A stretch of DNA of 8,011 nucleotides, taken from assembly GCA_000996605.1 (NCBI GenBank), contig LCOP01000007.1, positions 1 to 8,011 on the forward strand, written 5' to 3'. Every line of letters begins with the position of its first letter. Position 1 is the stretch's first letter. Below, piece by piece: positions 1 to 6,075 of the stretch. The position numbers and the translations under genes are program-made. The notes below the pieces were generated by a model. The model was not told the DNA's origin. It searched no databases and saw only the letters and a list, made by a program, of their open reading frames with translations. The DNA comes from Parcubacteria group bacterium GW2011_GWA1_47_8. GTDB lineage: Bacteria; Patescibacteriota; Minisyncoccia; Phycocordibacterales; UBA1550.

Positions 1-1059
1 TTCAAAAACCCCGACTTCTTTTTTTGCTTCCGCCGCTTTCGCGAGTACTTCTTCTTCCGAATCACCAGTGAACTCTGCAAGGAGGACGATTTTTGAAGTT
101 ATTTTGTCGCCGAATGATTCGGTAATCTCGGGGAGGAATTGCTGTGCAAGCGCAAGCGTATGGTCGTCATACGCCTCAAAGCTTTCCGGTTTGTGGGGGA
201 GAACTCTGTTTACTACGTCACCGAGAGGAGTGAGGTCTTTCAAAAAGATTACGAGTAATTCGCTGTACGGTTTCGGTTTTATAAGGTGGAAGTTTATTTC
301 CGTGATGATGCCGAGCGTTCCCTGGGAGCCGGTGAAAAGTTTTGTGAGATCGAAGGTGGTGCGATCCCATACGTCCCACAGTGCGTATCCCGCGGCATTT
401 TTGTTGACGTGCGGGCGCGATTTTTGAATAAGGTCGTAGTTTTCCTCGAGGATCGTGTACATGCGGCGATAGAGATCGCCCTCAAGATCTTGAAGCTTCT
501 TCTTTTCTTCGAGTTTCGCATGACTCAAGGCTTCGAGGGTGTATTCATTGCCGTCACGGAGAACCACTTTTAATCTTTCCACATATCGCGCCGTTGGTCC
601 GTAGGAAAGTGTTTTTTCTCCTGCGGAGTTGTTGGCCACCATACCGCCTACCGTACAAATCTTTTTTGATGCGGTATACGAAGGCAGGAGAAGACCTTTT
701 TTTGCGACTTCCGCTTCAAAGTCGCGATAGTAGACGTTTGGTTCGGTTATCGCAAAATTATTTCCTACTTCTTTGATATGATTGAAGTGCGCCATGTCGA
801 GGACAATGGACTCGGAAAGCGATTCTCCCGACATGCCAGTGCCTGCCGCGCGCGGAGTGAGAGAAAGGTTGTTGCCGGAGGACTTTTGGTAGCGTACAAA
901 ATTAACGATAGCACGTAAGTCGCGCATGTCTTTAGGAGTTACGACGAACTCCGGCTTGATCTCAAAAATGCTGGCATCGTTTGCGCACGACTGGAGGCGC
1001 GCCGCATCGTCTTCGACGGTTCCTTGTATTTGCACTTGCAGTGTCTTTTTAATATCCAT
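1..1059 (-). CDS. FAD-linked oxidase, GlcD/D-lactate dehydrogenase type (partial, C-terminus outside window)
   Basis: This is the N-terminal 353 residues of a flavin enzyme that would oxidise a 2-hydroxy acid such as D-lactate or glycolate and pass electrons on; the substrate cannot be told from what is visible. The reading frame is open from an ATG at 1057-1059 to the left edge. A PCMH-type FAD-binding domain spans about residues 35-265: the pyrophosphate-binding loop is PRAAGTGMSGESL (69-81), followed by GGMVANNSAG (138-147), NKNAAGYAL (219-227) and SQGTLGIITE (245-254). The start of the FAD-oxidase C-terminal domain (FEAYDDHTLALA, about 294-305) follows. The rest of that domain, and any fused Fe-S part as in YdiJ-like proteins, lies outside. 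The gene stands alone behind its own promoter with a palindrome at the start site. No Shine-Dalgarno sequence precedes the ATG. The family call is solid; the substrate is open. Confidence 0.9.
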   Translation of the reverse strand, partial: MDIKKTLQVQIQGTVEDDAARLQSCANDASIFEIKPEFVVTPKDMRDLRAIVNFVRYQKSSGNNLSLTPRAAGTGMSGESLSESIVLDMAHFNHIKEVGNNFAITEPNVYYRDFEAEVAKKGLLLPSYTASKKICTVGGMVANNSAGEKTLSYGPTARYVERLKVVLRDGNEYTLEALSHAKLEEKKKLQDLEGDLYRRMYTILEENYDLIQKSRPHVNKNAAGYALWDVWDRTTFDLTKLFTGSQGTLGIITEINFHLIKPKPYSELLVIFLKDLTPLGDVVNRVLPHKPESFEAYDDHTLALAQQFLPEITESFGDKITSKIVLLAEFTGDSEEEVLAKAAEAKKEVGVFE

Positions 1060-1065
1060 AATTAA

Positions 1066-1093
1066 ATGTAATCATTAACGGTAATGATTACAT
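1066..1093. promoter_or_regulatory. Perfect palindrome (12-bp arms, 4-base centre) at the oxidase start site; candidate operator
   Basis: The arms ATGTAATCATTA (1066-1077) and TAATGATTACAT (1082-1093) are exact reverse complements around ACGG. The element begins two bases past the minus-strand -10 box, so it covers the expected transcription start and most of the short leader. That is the classic place for a repressor operator. Each half also holds a smaller palindrome (TAAT-C-ATTA and TAAT-G-ATTA), and the right-reading core GTAATCATTAC resembles the GTAATNATTAC core of the Bacillus Zur box. The bound regulator is unknown; an RNA hairpin in the leader is an alternative. Confidence 0.6.
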
Positions 1094-1094
1094 C

Positions 1095-1100
1095 ATTATA
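1095..1100 (-). promoter_or_regulatory. -10 box of the FAD-oxidase promoter
   Basis: The minus strand reads TATAAT, a perfect consensus -10, about 36 bases ahead of the oxidase ATG. There is no convincing -35 box at 16-18 bases; the upstream sequence is a T-rich and A-rich run that could act as an UP-like element. The expected start site, near 1088, falls inside the palindrome at 1066-1093. Confidence 0.55.
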
Positions 1101-1131
1101 GCGCATCTTTTAAAAAAAATCTTTACGTGTA

Positions 1132-1686
1132 TTAAAAAAGCCCCCGCCGCGTACAACATTGTGCGGTGGGGGCATATCTAAGAACCCATCCACTATCTCG
1201 CGGTACCCGCCTCTGAAACCGATTCAGCGCGCCGCAAAGCATATTTTCCACATCTTTCAAAACCTCTCGCGGATGTTCTTCGGGTTTCACCTTCACGTAG
1301 TGTTTTATGATAGTTCCCTCTTCATCGATGAGAAACGAATCGCGCTGGATGCCCATGTATTTCTTCCCGTACATTGATTTTTCCACCCACACGCCGTATT
1401 CCTTCACGACTTCTTTTTTCTCGTCAGAGAGAAGCGGGAAATTAAGTGCATGCTTGTCGCAAAACTTTTTATGCGAATCAACACTGTCAACACTTACCCC
1501 AAGCACCACAACGCTATGCGTGGCTAGGTCCTTCCATGCATCACGAAAACCCTCTGCTTCTATCGTACACCCCTCGGTCATATCTTTGGGATAAAAATAC
1601 AGGAGTACTTTCTTTCCACGATAATCCGCAAGTGTATGGAGTGTTCCATCTTGATCGGGGAGCGTAAAAAGGGGAGCCTTATTCAT
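1132..1686 (-). CDS. bcp: Bcp/PrxQ-type thioredoxin-dependent peroxiredoxin with an unusual C-terminal tail
   Basis: This is a cytoplasmic thiol peroxidase that reduces hydrogen peroxide and organic hydroperoxides. The frame gives 184 residues; Bcp proteins are normally about 150-160. The core is clear: FTLPDQDG near the N-terminus, YFYPKDMTEGCT (30-41) with peroxidatic Cys40, and the LLSDEKKEVVKEYGVW and SFLIDEEG segments. The resolving cysteine that E. coli Bcp has five residues after the peroxidatic one is Glu45 here. Cys76 (in KKFCDKH) lies 36 residues after Cys40, the spacing of the other PrxQ subtype. The family core ends around ENML (about residue 150); the last 35 residues match nothing I know and their final part is encoded by the terminator hairpin. 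A late frameshift is possible: both other frames stop before the hairpin. The ATG at 1684-1686 follows a TATAAT by six bases, so the mRNA is probably leaderless. Confidence 0.9.
   Translation of the reverse strand: MNKAPLFTLPDQDGTLHTLADYRGKKVLLYFYPKDMTEGCTIEAEGFRDAWKDLATHSVVVLGVSVDSVDSHKKFCDKHALNFPLLSDEKKEVVKEYGVWVEKSMYGKKYMGIQRDSFLIDEEGTIIKHYVKVKPEEHPREVLKDVENMLCGALNRFQRRVPRDSGWVLRYAPTAQCCTRRGLF
1134..1173 (-). terminator. Intrinsic terminator of the peroxiredoxin gene
   Basis: On the minus strand a GC-rich hairpin (1140-1173; outer stem of six G-C pairs, one C-A mismatch, then four further pairs, with ACAA/TTGT able to pair in the loop) is followed directly by six T residues (1134-1139). 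This is a standard rho-independent terminator for leftward transcription. The end of the peroxiredoxin reading frame runs through it, to a TAA at 1132-1134. It separates the peroxiredoxin transcript from the oxidase promoter just downstream. Confidence 0.85.
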
Positions 1687-1692
1687 CTCTGT

Positions 1693-1698
1693 ATTATA
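1693..1698 (-). promoter_or_regulatory. -10 box of the peroxiredoxin gene; start codon at the expected transcription start (leaderless)
   Basis: The minus strand reads TATAAT, then ACAGAG, then the ATG. Transcription normally starts about seven bases past the -10 box, so the first base of the message would be at or next to the A of the start codon. No -35 match is evident. The box ends just before the stop codon of znuB (1699-1701), so the peroxiredoxin can be transcribed separately from the importer operon. Confidence 0.6.
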
Positions 1699-2499
1699 CT
1701 ATGGGCGCTTGGAGAAAACCATGCTTATTAAAAAGATGCCGAGCGCAATAAGGACAATCGCTCCCCCCGAAGCAAGGTCAAAATAGTACGAAGCAAAGAG
1801 ACCGGCAATCACCGATACAAGTGAGAAAAGGACCGATAGGAGGAGCGTTGTACGGAATCCCCGCCCATACTGCATCGCGGCAATGACCGGAATGACCATA
1901 AGCGCGCCAACGAGGAGTGTCCCCACGATGCGGATTGACAGCGCGACAGTAAGTGCCGCAAGCATGACGAGAACAAGGTTGAGTCGCTTCACGGGGGTCC
2001 CACTCGCTTGCGCAAGCTCCGTGTCAAGAGAAATGAAGAAAAACTCTTTGTAAAACAGCGTGATAAATACCAGCACCGCCAAAGCAAGAGCTATGGTCAC
2101 CCACAAATCATTTGTGGAAACCGTGGAGATACTCCCGAAAAGGTAGCTAAAGAGATTTGCATTGAACCCCTTCGCGAGGGAAAGGATAATCACCGCAATG
2201 GCAAGAGATCCCGAGAGAAAGAGCGCGAGCACCGACTCGCCAAAAATACGTCTTGACAAACGGAGTCCCTCAATCCCCACCGAAGCGACGATAGCGAGAA
2301 TGACCGCCGAGAGAATCGGGTTAATGGCAAAGAGAAGTCCGATTGCGACTCCCGCAAGCGACACATGCGCGAGCGTATCCGCCATCAAGGAATACCGCCG
2401 CACCACGAGGAACATACCGATGAGCGGTGCGGCGATTCCGACCGCGATGCCGGCCTCGAACGCGCGCACCATAAAATCATATTGGAAAATCTCAAACAT
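1699..2499 (-). CDS. znuB: Zn/Mn ABC transporter, membrane permease (ABC-3 family)
   Basis: This is the inner-membrane permease of a cluster-9 metal importer; it forms the channel through which Zn2+ or Mn2+ handed over by the binding protein crosses the membrane, driven by the neighbouring ATPase. The 266 residues form about seven or eight hydrophobic helices (roughly 14-33, 52-75, 90-108, 133-150, 176-215, 219-240, 244-262). Family hallmarks are MFLVVRRYSLMADTLAHVSLAGVAIG near residues 29-54 and the GTLLVGALMVIPVIAA stretch near 193-208. Length is normal. The ATG (2497-2499) lies inside the end of znuC with an 8-base overlap, which implies translational coupling. Metal choice cannot be read from the permease. 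Confidence 0.93.
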   Translation of the reverse strand: MFEIFQYDFMVRAFEAGIAVGIAAPLIGMFLVVRRYSLMADTLAHVSLAGVAIGLLFAINPILSAVILAIVASVGIEGLRLSRRIFGESVLALFLSGSLAIAVIILSLAKGFNANLFSYLFGSISTVSTNDLWVTIALALAVLVFITLFYKEFFFISLDTELAQASGTPVKRLNLVLVMLAALTVALSIRIVGTLLVGALMVIPVIAAMQYGRGFRTTLLLSVLFSLVSVIAGLFASYYFDLASGGAIVLIALGIFLISMVFSKRP

Positions 2500-3256
2500 G
2501 GTAATTGTGTTTTATCTTCGCCGCTTCTTGCCCGTATAGCCGCTTTAAAATATGATCGTCTAAAAGATCCAACGACGGTCCATAACAGACAAGATTGTGG
2601 TTCAAGCACAGCAGTGTCTGCGTCTTTTGCGAAACCACATCAACATCATGAGAAACAAAGATGATGGTGAGCTTGTGCTTTTGATTGAGCGATTCCAAGA
2701 ATTCATAGAACGTCTTTTGCGCACCGATATCGACCCCCACCGTCGGTTCATCAAGAATAAGAATGTCGGGCTCGCCCGCAAGTGCGCGCGCGATAAACAC
2801 CCGCTGACGCTCGCCGCCGGACAAATCACCGATAAGCGTTCTACTATATCGTTCGATTCCTGCTATTTCCATCGCACGCACAACCGCCACATTATCTTTT
2901 TTGGTAAAACCGTGAAAAAGCCCCAAGCGAGGAGTTCTTCCGCTCCGCACAACCTCGAACACTGTTGCGGGGAACGACCCGTCTGCCTGTGTTGCGCGTT
3001 GGGGTACATAGCCGATGCGATACCGCTCGGTAAAATCATGACGGTCTTTGCCAAAGATGCGCACTGTCCCCTCCATCGGATCGAGAAGTCCCAAAATGAT
3101 CTTGAGAAGTGTTGTCTTTCCTCCTCCATTGGGGCCGATAATACCCAAATACTCTCCCTGGTGCACAGAAAAAGACAATCGTTCCAACACAGGAACAAGC
3201 CCGTAAGAAAAGCTCACATTGTCGAGTTCTATTAAGATGTCATTTCCTACCGGCAT
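2492..3256 (-). CDS. znuC: Zn/Mn ABC transporter, ATP-binding protein
   Basis: This is the cytoplasmic ATPase of the metal importer, working as a dimer under the permease. All nucleotide-binding motifs are intact in 254 residues: Walker A GPNGGGKTT (41-49), Q-loop Gln86 in GYVPQR, signature LSGGERQR (145-152), Walker B ILILDEP (165-171) with catalytic Glu170, D-loop VGVD, and H-loop His203 in VSHD. Length is normal for ZnuC/MntB-type proteins. The start at 3254-3256 overlaps the end of znuA by 10 bases, and the end overlaps znuB by 8 bases. A GGAAAG sequence seven bases before the ATG may serve as a weak ribosome binding site. The gene is undamaged even though znuA is broken. Confidence 0.94.
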   Translation of the reverse strand: MPVGNDILIELDNVSFSYGLVPVLERLSFSVHQGEYLGIIGPNGGGKTTLLKIILGLLDPMEGTVRIFGKDRHDFTERYRIGYVPQRATQADGSFPATVFEVVRSGRTPRLGLFHGFTKKDNVAVVRAMEIAGIERYSRTLIGDLSGGERQRVFIARALAGEPDILILDEPTVGVDIGAQKTFYEFLESLNQKHKLTIIFVSHDVDVVSQKTQTLLCLNHNLVCYGPSLDLLDDHILKRLYGQEAAKIKHNYHV

Positions 3257-4094
3257 GATAGTGCTTTCCGTAAATTATTTAAATTGTTCATCATCAGTGA
3301 GATGTAATCTTCCCCCGCTTGAATAGCCTCCCTCGAAGGACTCTCAATCGGATCGAGTACGAGCGTCTGCGCACCAACCTCGCGCGCGATTGTTTCTGAA
3401 AATTTCGGACTCGCAGTCGGTTCAAAAAAGATGTGTGTTACCCCTCTGCGTCGCACAACCTCAACAATACGCGCCAATTCTTTTGATGAAGGCTCTTCAT
3501 CGGGAGCAATGCCCGCGATTGAAGTGATGTGGAGTCCGTATGCATTCCCCAAGTAACCAAACGCTTGATGCGAGACGATAATATCTCGCCGCGCACACTC
3601 CGCGAGCCCTTCTCTGAACTTTGTATCAAGATCAATCAAAAGACTCATTGCTCGTGTCGCATTCTCAGTATAAAGCTCCCCATGCCCAGGGTCAATCTCG
3701 ATTAGCGCGTCTCGCACGATTTCAACTTCCTTTTCCATAATAAGCGGGTCGAGCCATACATGCGGGTCTTCGGAGATATCCAGAGGTATATTGCCGCGCT
3801 CTATAAGCGTACTTATCATTTCAATCGTTTTCCGCGGTCTCGTAAACCCTCCCTGTTGCCACTTCATAATCCACGGCTCAAGGCCTCCGTAAGATTGGTG
3901 ACCAACACCGCACTGCCGCCAACCGATGTCGCAACATACGCCAAAGGGTAAAAGCTGGTAACGATTGAGATCTTTGCTCCTTGTTCACCCTCTCTCACCG
4001 GTACACGACTGGCTTGTTTTACATACAAAGCACCCGCAAACAAAGCGGCGATTCCTATAATAAAACCAATACCAACGAGACGGCGCGCATTCAT
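3247..4094 (-). pseudogene. znuA: Zn/Mn-binding lipoprotein-like SBP (ZnuA family), disrupted by an internal deletion and frameshift
   Basis: An intact gene would encode the extracytoplasmic binding protein that captures the metal for ZnuB/ZnuC. Here it is in two frames. The first part (3864-4094) has an N-terminal membrane segment (about residues 7-24, no lipobox Cys) and then the SFYPLAYVATSVGG start of the binding domain. It reads VTNLTEALSRGL and stops. The second frame resumes at GGLEPWI and continues normally to the end at 3247, with DPHVWLDP (metal His), SHQAFGYL (metal His) and TLVLDP (metal Asp). Between NLT and GLEPW, family members have about 30 residues including the PHDYEP motif with the first metal-ligand His; these are absent. 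The switch maps to about 3883-3890. The upper frame starts at an ATG 8 bases after an extended -10. A real inactivating deletion and an assembly error are both possible. Confidence 0.85.
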
Positions 4095-4102
4095 TTCATT
4101 TT

Positions 4103-4111
4103 ATTATACCA
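4103..4111 (-). promoter_or_regulatory. Extended -10 promoter in front of znuA
   Basis: In the 28-base gap between engB and znuA the minus strand reads TGGTATAAT, a perfect -10 with the TGn extension, so a -35 box is not required. Eight bases separate it from the znuA ATG at 4092-4094, so the message would be leaderless or carry only one or two extra bases. This lets the importer genes be transcribed independently of engB. Confidence 0.6.
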
Positions 4112-4122
4112 CACGAGACAGC

Positions 4123-4704
4123 CTATGCGGCAAGCACTATACTAAGTAGCTCACCCTTCCCCATATTCTTTTTCGCAGAATACGGCAAAATGGCACACCC
4201 GAGTATCGCCTCAATCTCTTTCAGATTTCGTGTACGCTCGGACTGGTTGAGACGGTCAACTTTATTGGCGACGACTACAAAAGGTATCTCCTCCTGTCGG
4301 AGAATATCCGCCATCTCTCGATCTTGGGGCATGGGTTTGATACCCGCGTCTACAATAAGGACAACGAGTCGCGGATGCGCTTCGCCGGAGCCAATGTACC
4401 AAAGTATCAACTTGCGGATCTTCTCCGCACCCTTTGCTTTCATGCGCGCAAATCCATATCCGGGTAAATCCACAAAATATCGTTCTCCATTAATAAGAAA
4501 GAAATTTATTTCCGTCGTCTTGCCAGGAGTGGAGCTCGACTTCACAAGATTCTTCCGTGATACGAGCGAATTGATAATGCTCGATTTCCCCACATTCGAA
4601 CGGCCGACAAACGCAACCTGCGGTATGCCGTCGAGAAGAATAGTGTCGGTGCCGATAATACCTGTTACAAACTCTGCCTGACGTATTTGCTCTCTCTCTT
4701 CCAT
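4123..4704 (-). CDS. engB: Ribosome biogenesis GTP-binding protein EngB (YsxC/YihA)
   Basis: EngB is a TRAFAC-class GTPase needed for late assembly of the large ribosomal subunit. With the ATG at 4702-4704 the protein has 193 residues, typical of the family. All five G motifs are present: G1 GRSNVGKS (34-41), G2 in STPGKT (58-63), G3 DLPGYGFA (79-86), G4 NKVD (147-150) and G5 SAKK (176-179). The frame stays open upstream to an ATG at 4753-4755 and a TTG at 4759-4761, but the 17-19 extra residues do not look like the family and would reach the edge of a palindrome. The family normally begins only 20-30 residues before G1, so I prefer the later ATG. It has no Shine-Dalgarno; a TATATA lies five bases upstream of it, which could be another leaderless promoter. 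znuA follows 28 bases downstream on the same strand. Confidence 0.93.
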   Translation of the reverse strand: MEEREQIRQAEFVTGIIGTDTILLDGIPQVAFVGRSNVGKSSIINSLVSRKNLVKSSSTPGKTTEINFFLINGERYFVDLPGYGFARMKAKGAEKIRKLILWYIGSGEAHPRLVVLIVDAGIKPMPQDREMADILRQEEIPFVVVANKVDRLNQSERTRNLKEIEAILGCAILPYSAKKNMGKGELLSIVLAA

Positions 4705-4762
4705 GATCTTATATAACCATAATCGCGGAGAAACACCAAGATTATATGTACTCATCCGCAAT

Positions 4763-4811
4763 TAGCTATGTACGTATAATATAACTATGGTGTATTATAC
4801 GTACATAGCTA
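4763..4811. repeat. Perfect palindrome with 19-bp arms and an 11-base centre between engB and the DsbA-like gene
   Basis: The left arm TAGCTATGTACGTATAATA (4763-4781) is the exact reverse complement of the right arm (4793-4811); the centre (4782-4792) is TAACTATGGTG. Each arm contains TATAAT, reading outward through the centre: 4775-4780 on plus and 4794-4799 on minus. It lies between two divergent genes. It has no G/C-rich stem or T tract, so it is not a usual terminator. It may be a two-sided operator/promoter, a structured leader, or a small repeated element. Confidence 0.8.
4794..4799 (-). promoter_or_regulatory. Possible -10 box for engB inside the palindrome
   Basis: The minus strand reads TATAAT about 90 bases ahead of the chosen engB start. 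The spacing places transcription start near 4787, in the centre of the palindrome. No -35 or TGn extension accompanies it, so the call rests on the perfect hexamer and its position between divergent genes. The mirror-image TATAAT on plus (4775-4780) would start at the same place in the other direction. Confidence 0.35.
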
Positions 4812-4823
4812 GAAACGAGCGGT

Positions 4824-4852
4824 TGTCTTTACACAAAAAACTATGATAAACT
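4824..4852 (+). promoter_or_regulatory. Promoter of the DsbA-like gene
   Basis: TTGTCT (4824-4829) followed after 17 bases by TAAACT (4847-4852), with a TGA extension directly before it (4844-4846), forms a reasonable extended -10 promoter. The predicted start near 4859 gives a leader of about 35 bases. A short inverted repeat, TAAAGG-GA-CCTTTA (4852-4865), sits over the start site. The leader has no Shine-Dalgarno at the normal distance from the ATG. Confidence 0.5.
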
Positions 4853-4893
4853 AAAGGGACCTTTATTCATTAGTAACAGTACGACTATACACC

Positions 4894-5634
4894 ATGGAAG
4901 AAAATAACAACCAAAACACAAGCACCCCTGCAAACACCGCCCCAAATAATCTCTTAGTACCACTTGCAATTGTGGTCGCTGGATTTTCCATTGCCGCCGC
5001 GGTTTATTTCAGCAATCAAAACCAAGGGCAAGGCAACGTGGCCTCAAAGGGATCTGCAGAGCAAGCGCGGGGAAATGTTCCTCCCGTCACGGCGAGTGAC
5101 CACATCCTCGGCAACCCGAATGCAAAAGTTGTCATCGTTGAATATTCGGACACCGAATGTCCTTTCTGCAAATCATTCCACCCGACCATGGAGCAAGTGA
5201 TGAACACCTATGGCAAAGACGGTCAGGTCGCATGGGTGTATCGACATTTTCCGATTGACGCACGCCATCCCAAGGCACGCAAGGAAGCCGAGGCGACCGA
5301 ATGCGCAGCAGAGCTTGGTGGCAATGCAAAGTTCTGGGAATACTTGAGTAATTTATTCAAGATAACCCCCGCGAATGACGGGCTTGATCCCGCAATGCTT
5401 CCCCAGATCGCGAAAGACATCGGCCTCGATGAAAAAGCCTTCAATGCATGTCTTGCGAGTGGTAAGTATGCGAACCTCGTCGAGGCAAACTATCAAGGCG
5501 GTGTCGAAGCCGGCATACAAGGCACACCCTCTTCAATGATTCTCGTAAACAAAAAACTTGCGAATACCATCGACGGCGCACAGCCATACTCAGTCGTGAA
5601 GGCGCAGATCGACAATGCACTAAAAAACAATTAA
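4894..5634 (+). CDS. Membrane-anchored DsbA-like thiol:disulfide oxidoreductase (DSBA-like thioredoxin domain)
   Basis: The 246-residue protein is predicted to sit on the outer face of the cytoplasmic membrane and to make or rearrange disulfide bonds in exported proteins. It has a polar Asn-rich N-terminus (1-18), one transmembrane segment (about 19-40), a flexible Gln/Gly/Ala linker (41-65) and a thioredoxin-fold domain (about 70-246). The linker is followed by the family opening DHILGNPNAKVVIVEYSDTECPFC with active-site Cys89-Pro-Phe-Cys92. The helical insert carries RHFPID and HPKA, and the cis-proline is Pro212 in GTPSS. A second cysteine pair (Cys137, Cys186) in the helical insert probably forms a structural disulfide, as in related Gram-positive BdbD-like proteins. 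The ATG at 4894 gives a normal topology. It is the only plus-strand gene here, and converges on the SufT-like gene. No DsbB/VKOR partner is visible. Confidence 0.9.
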   Translation: MEENNNQNTSTPANTAPNNLLVPLAIVVAGFSIAAAVYFSNQNQGQGNVASKGSAEQARGNVPPVTASDHILGNPNAKVVIVEYSDTECPFCKSFHPTMEQVMNTYGKDGQVAWVYRHFPIDARHPKARKEAEATECAAELGGNAKFWEYLSNLFKITPANDGLDPAMLPQIAKDIGLDEKAFNACLASGKYANLVEANYQGGVEAGIQGTPSSMILVNKKLANTIDGAQPYSVVKAQIDNALKNN

Positions 5635-5652
5635 CCGTGACACCGCTTTGCG

Positions 5653-5698
5653 GACAATTGACAAAATGCGCTGATTTTACCGTCACATGTCAGTTGTC
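5653..5698. other. Imperfect hairpin after the DsbA-like gene; content of the convergent gap
   Basis: The 141-base gap between the converging DsbA-like and SufT-like genes has one notable structure. GACAATTGACA (5653-5663) pairs with TGTCAGTTGTC (5688-5698) over 11 positions with one G-T wobble and a 24-base loop. It starts 19 bases past the stop codon. It lacks a T tract, so I do not call it an intrinsic terminator, but it may stabilise a 3' end. No other gene is visible in this gap. Confidence 0.4.
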
Positions 5699-5775
5699 AT
5701 ACTATCTACGTCTAATTAGCACAAACTCACCGCAGTACATTCTCTATTCAATATCTCGTATTTGATATTCCACCC

Positions 5776-6075
5776 CTAGACACCGAGCATCATCTTCACC
5801 TCCTCCGACGGCTCCCATGCGGGTTCAAAGGTGAGATCAACGCGGACGTCCCCTTCGTCGTACCCAAGCTCCCCCACCCGCTTTTCGACATCGGCGATGA
5901 GCTCATCTGCAAACGGGCAAAACGGTGTCGTGAGTGTCATCAAGATCTCCACCCCTTCCGCATCCAACGTGATCTTATAGACCAAACCGAGCATCCAAAT
6001 ATCAAGCCCAATCTCCGGGTCTTTCACCTGCTTCAATTTCTCAATAATATCTTTTTCTTGAATACTTTTTTTCAT
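5776..6075 (-). CDS. sufT: MIP18/DUF59-family iron-sulfur maturation protein, SufT-like
   Basis: This small protein (99 residues, normal for the family) belongs to the MIP18 group, which includes SufT, the PaaD-like proteins and eukaryotic CIA2. In bacteria SufT helps deliver or mature Fe-S clusters in target proteins. Visible hallmarks are VKDPEIGLDIWMLGLVY (17-33) with the conserved Asp19-Pro20-Glu21, and the TTPFCPF loop with the conserved Cys53 (49-55). It ends in the usual LTFEPAW stretch plus a short tail. The ATG at 6073-6075 lies next to an inverted-repeat arm. It follows sufC on the same strand, separated by 128 bases and its own extended -10 promoter, so it can be expressed apart from the Suf genes. 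The symbol follows from the Suf context; the family call is firmer than the exact role. Confidence 0.88.
   Translation of the reverse strand: MKKSIQEKDIIEKLKQVKDPEIGLDIWMLGLVYKITLDAEGVEILMTLTTPFCPFADELIADVEKRVGELGYDEGDVRVDLTFEPAWEPSEEVKMMLGV

Noticed and set aside
68..573. Two overlapping plus-strand open frames near the left edge
   Set aside because: They are antisense to the FAD-linked oxidase, whose minus frame is open from 1059 to the edge with clear motifs.
2597..3235. 212-residue open frame on plus, opposite znuC
   Set aside because: It is the antisense shadow of an intact ABC ATPase, rich in Cys, His and Arg, with no recognisable domain.
3864..3898. Programmed ribosomal frameshift in znuA
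   Set aside because: About 30 conserved residues are absent at the junction and no slippery run is present, so frameshifting would not give a normal protein.
4190..4681. 163-residue open frame on plus, opposite engB
   Set aside because: It lies wholly antisense to a GTPase with all five G motifs intact; composition is that of a complementary frame.
5658..5663. TTGACA as a -35 box for a plus-strand promoter after the DsbA-like gene
   Set aside because: There is no -10 at 16-18 bases and no gene downstream on plus; it is part of an imperfect hairpin.
5750..5769. AATATC/GATATT hairpin as terminator of the SufT-like gene
   Set aside because: The stem is only six mostly A-T pairs and no T tract follows on the minus strand.
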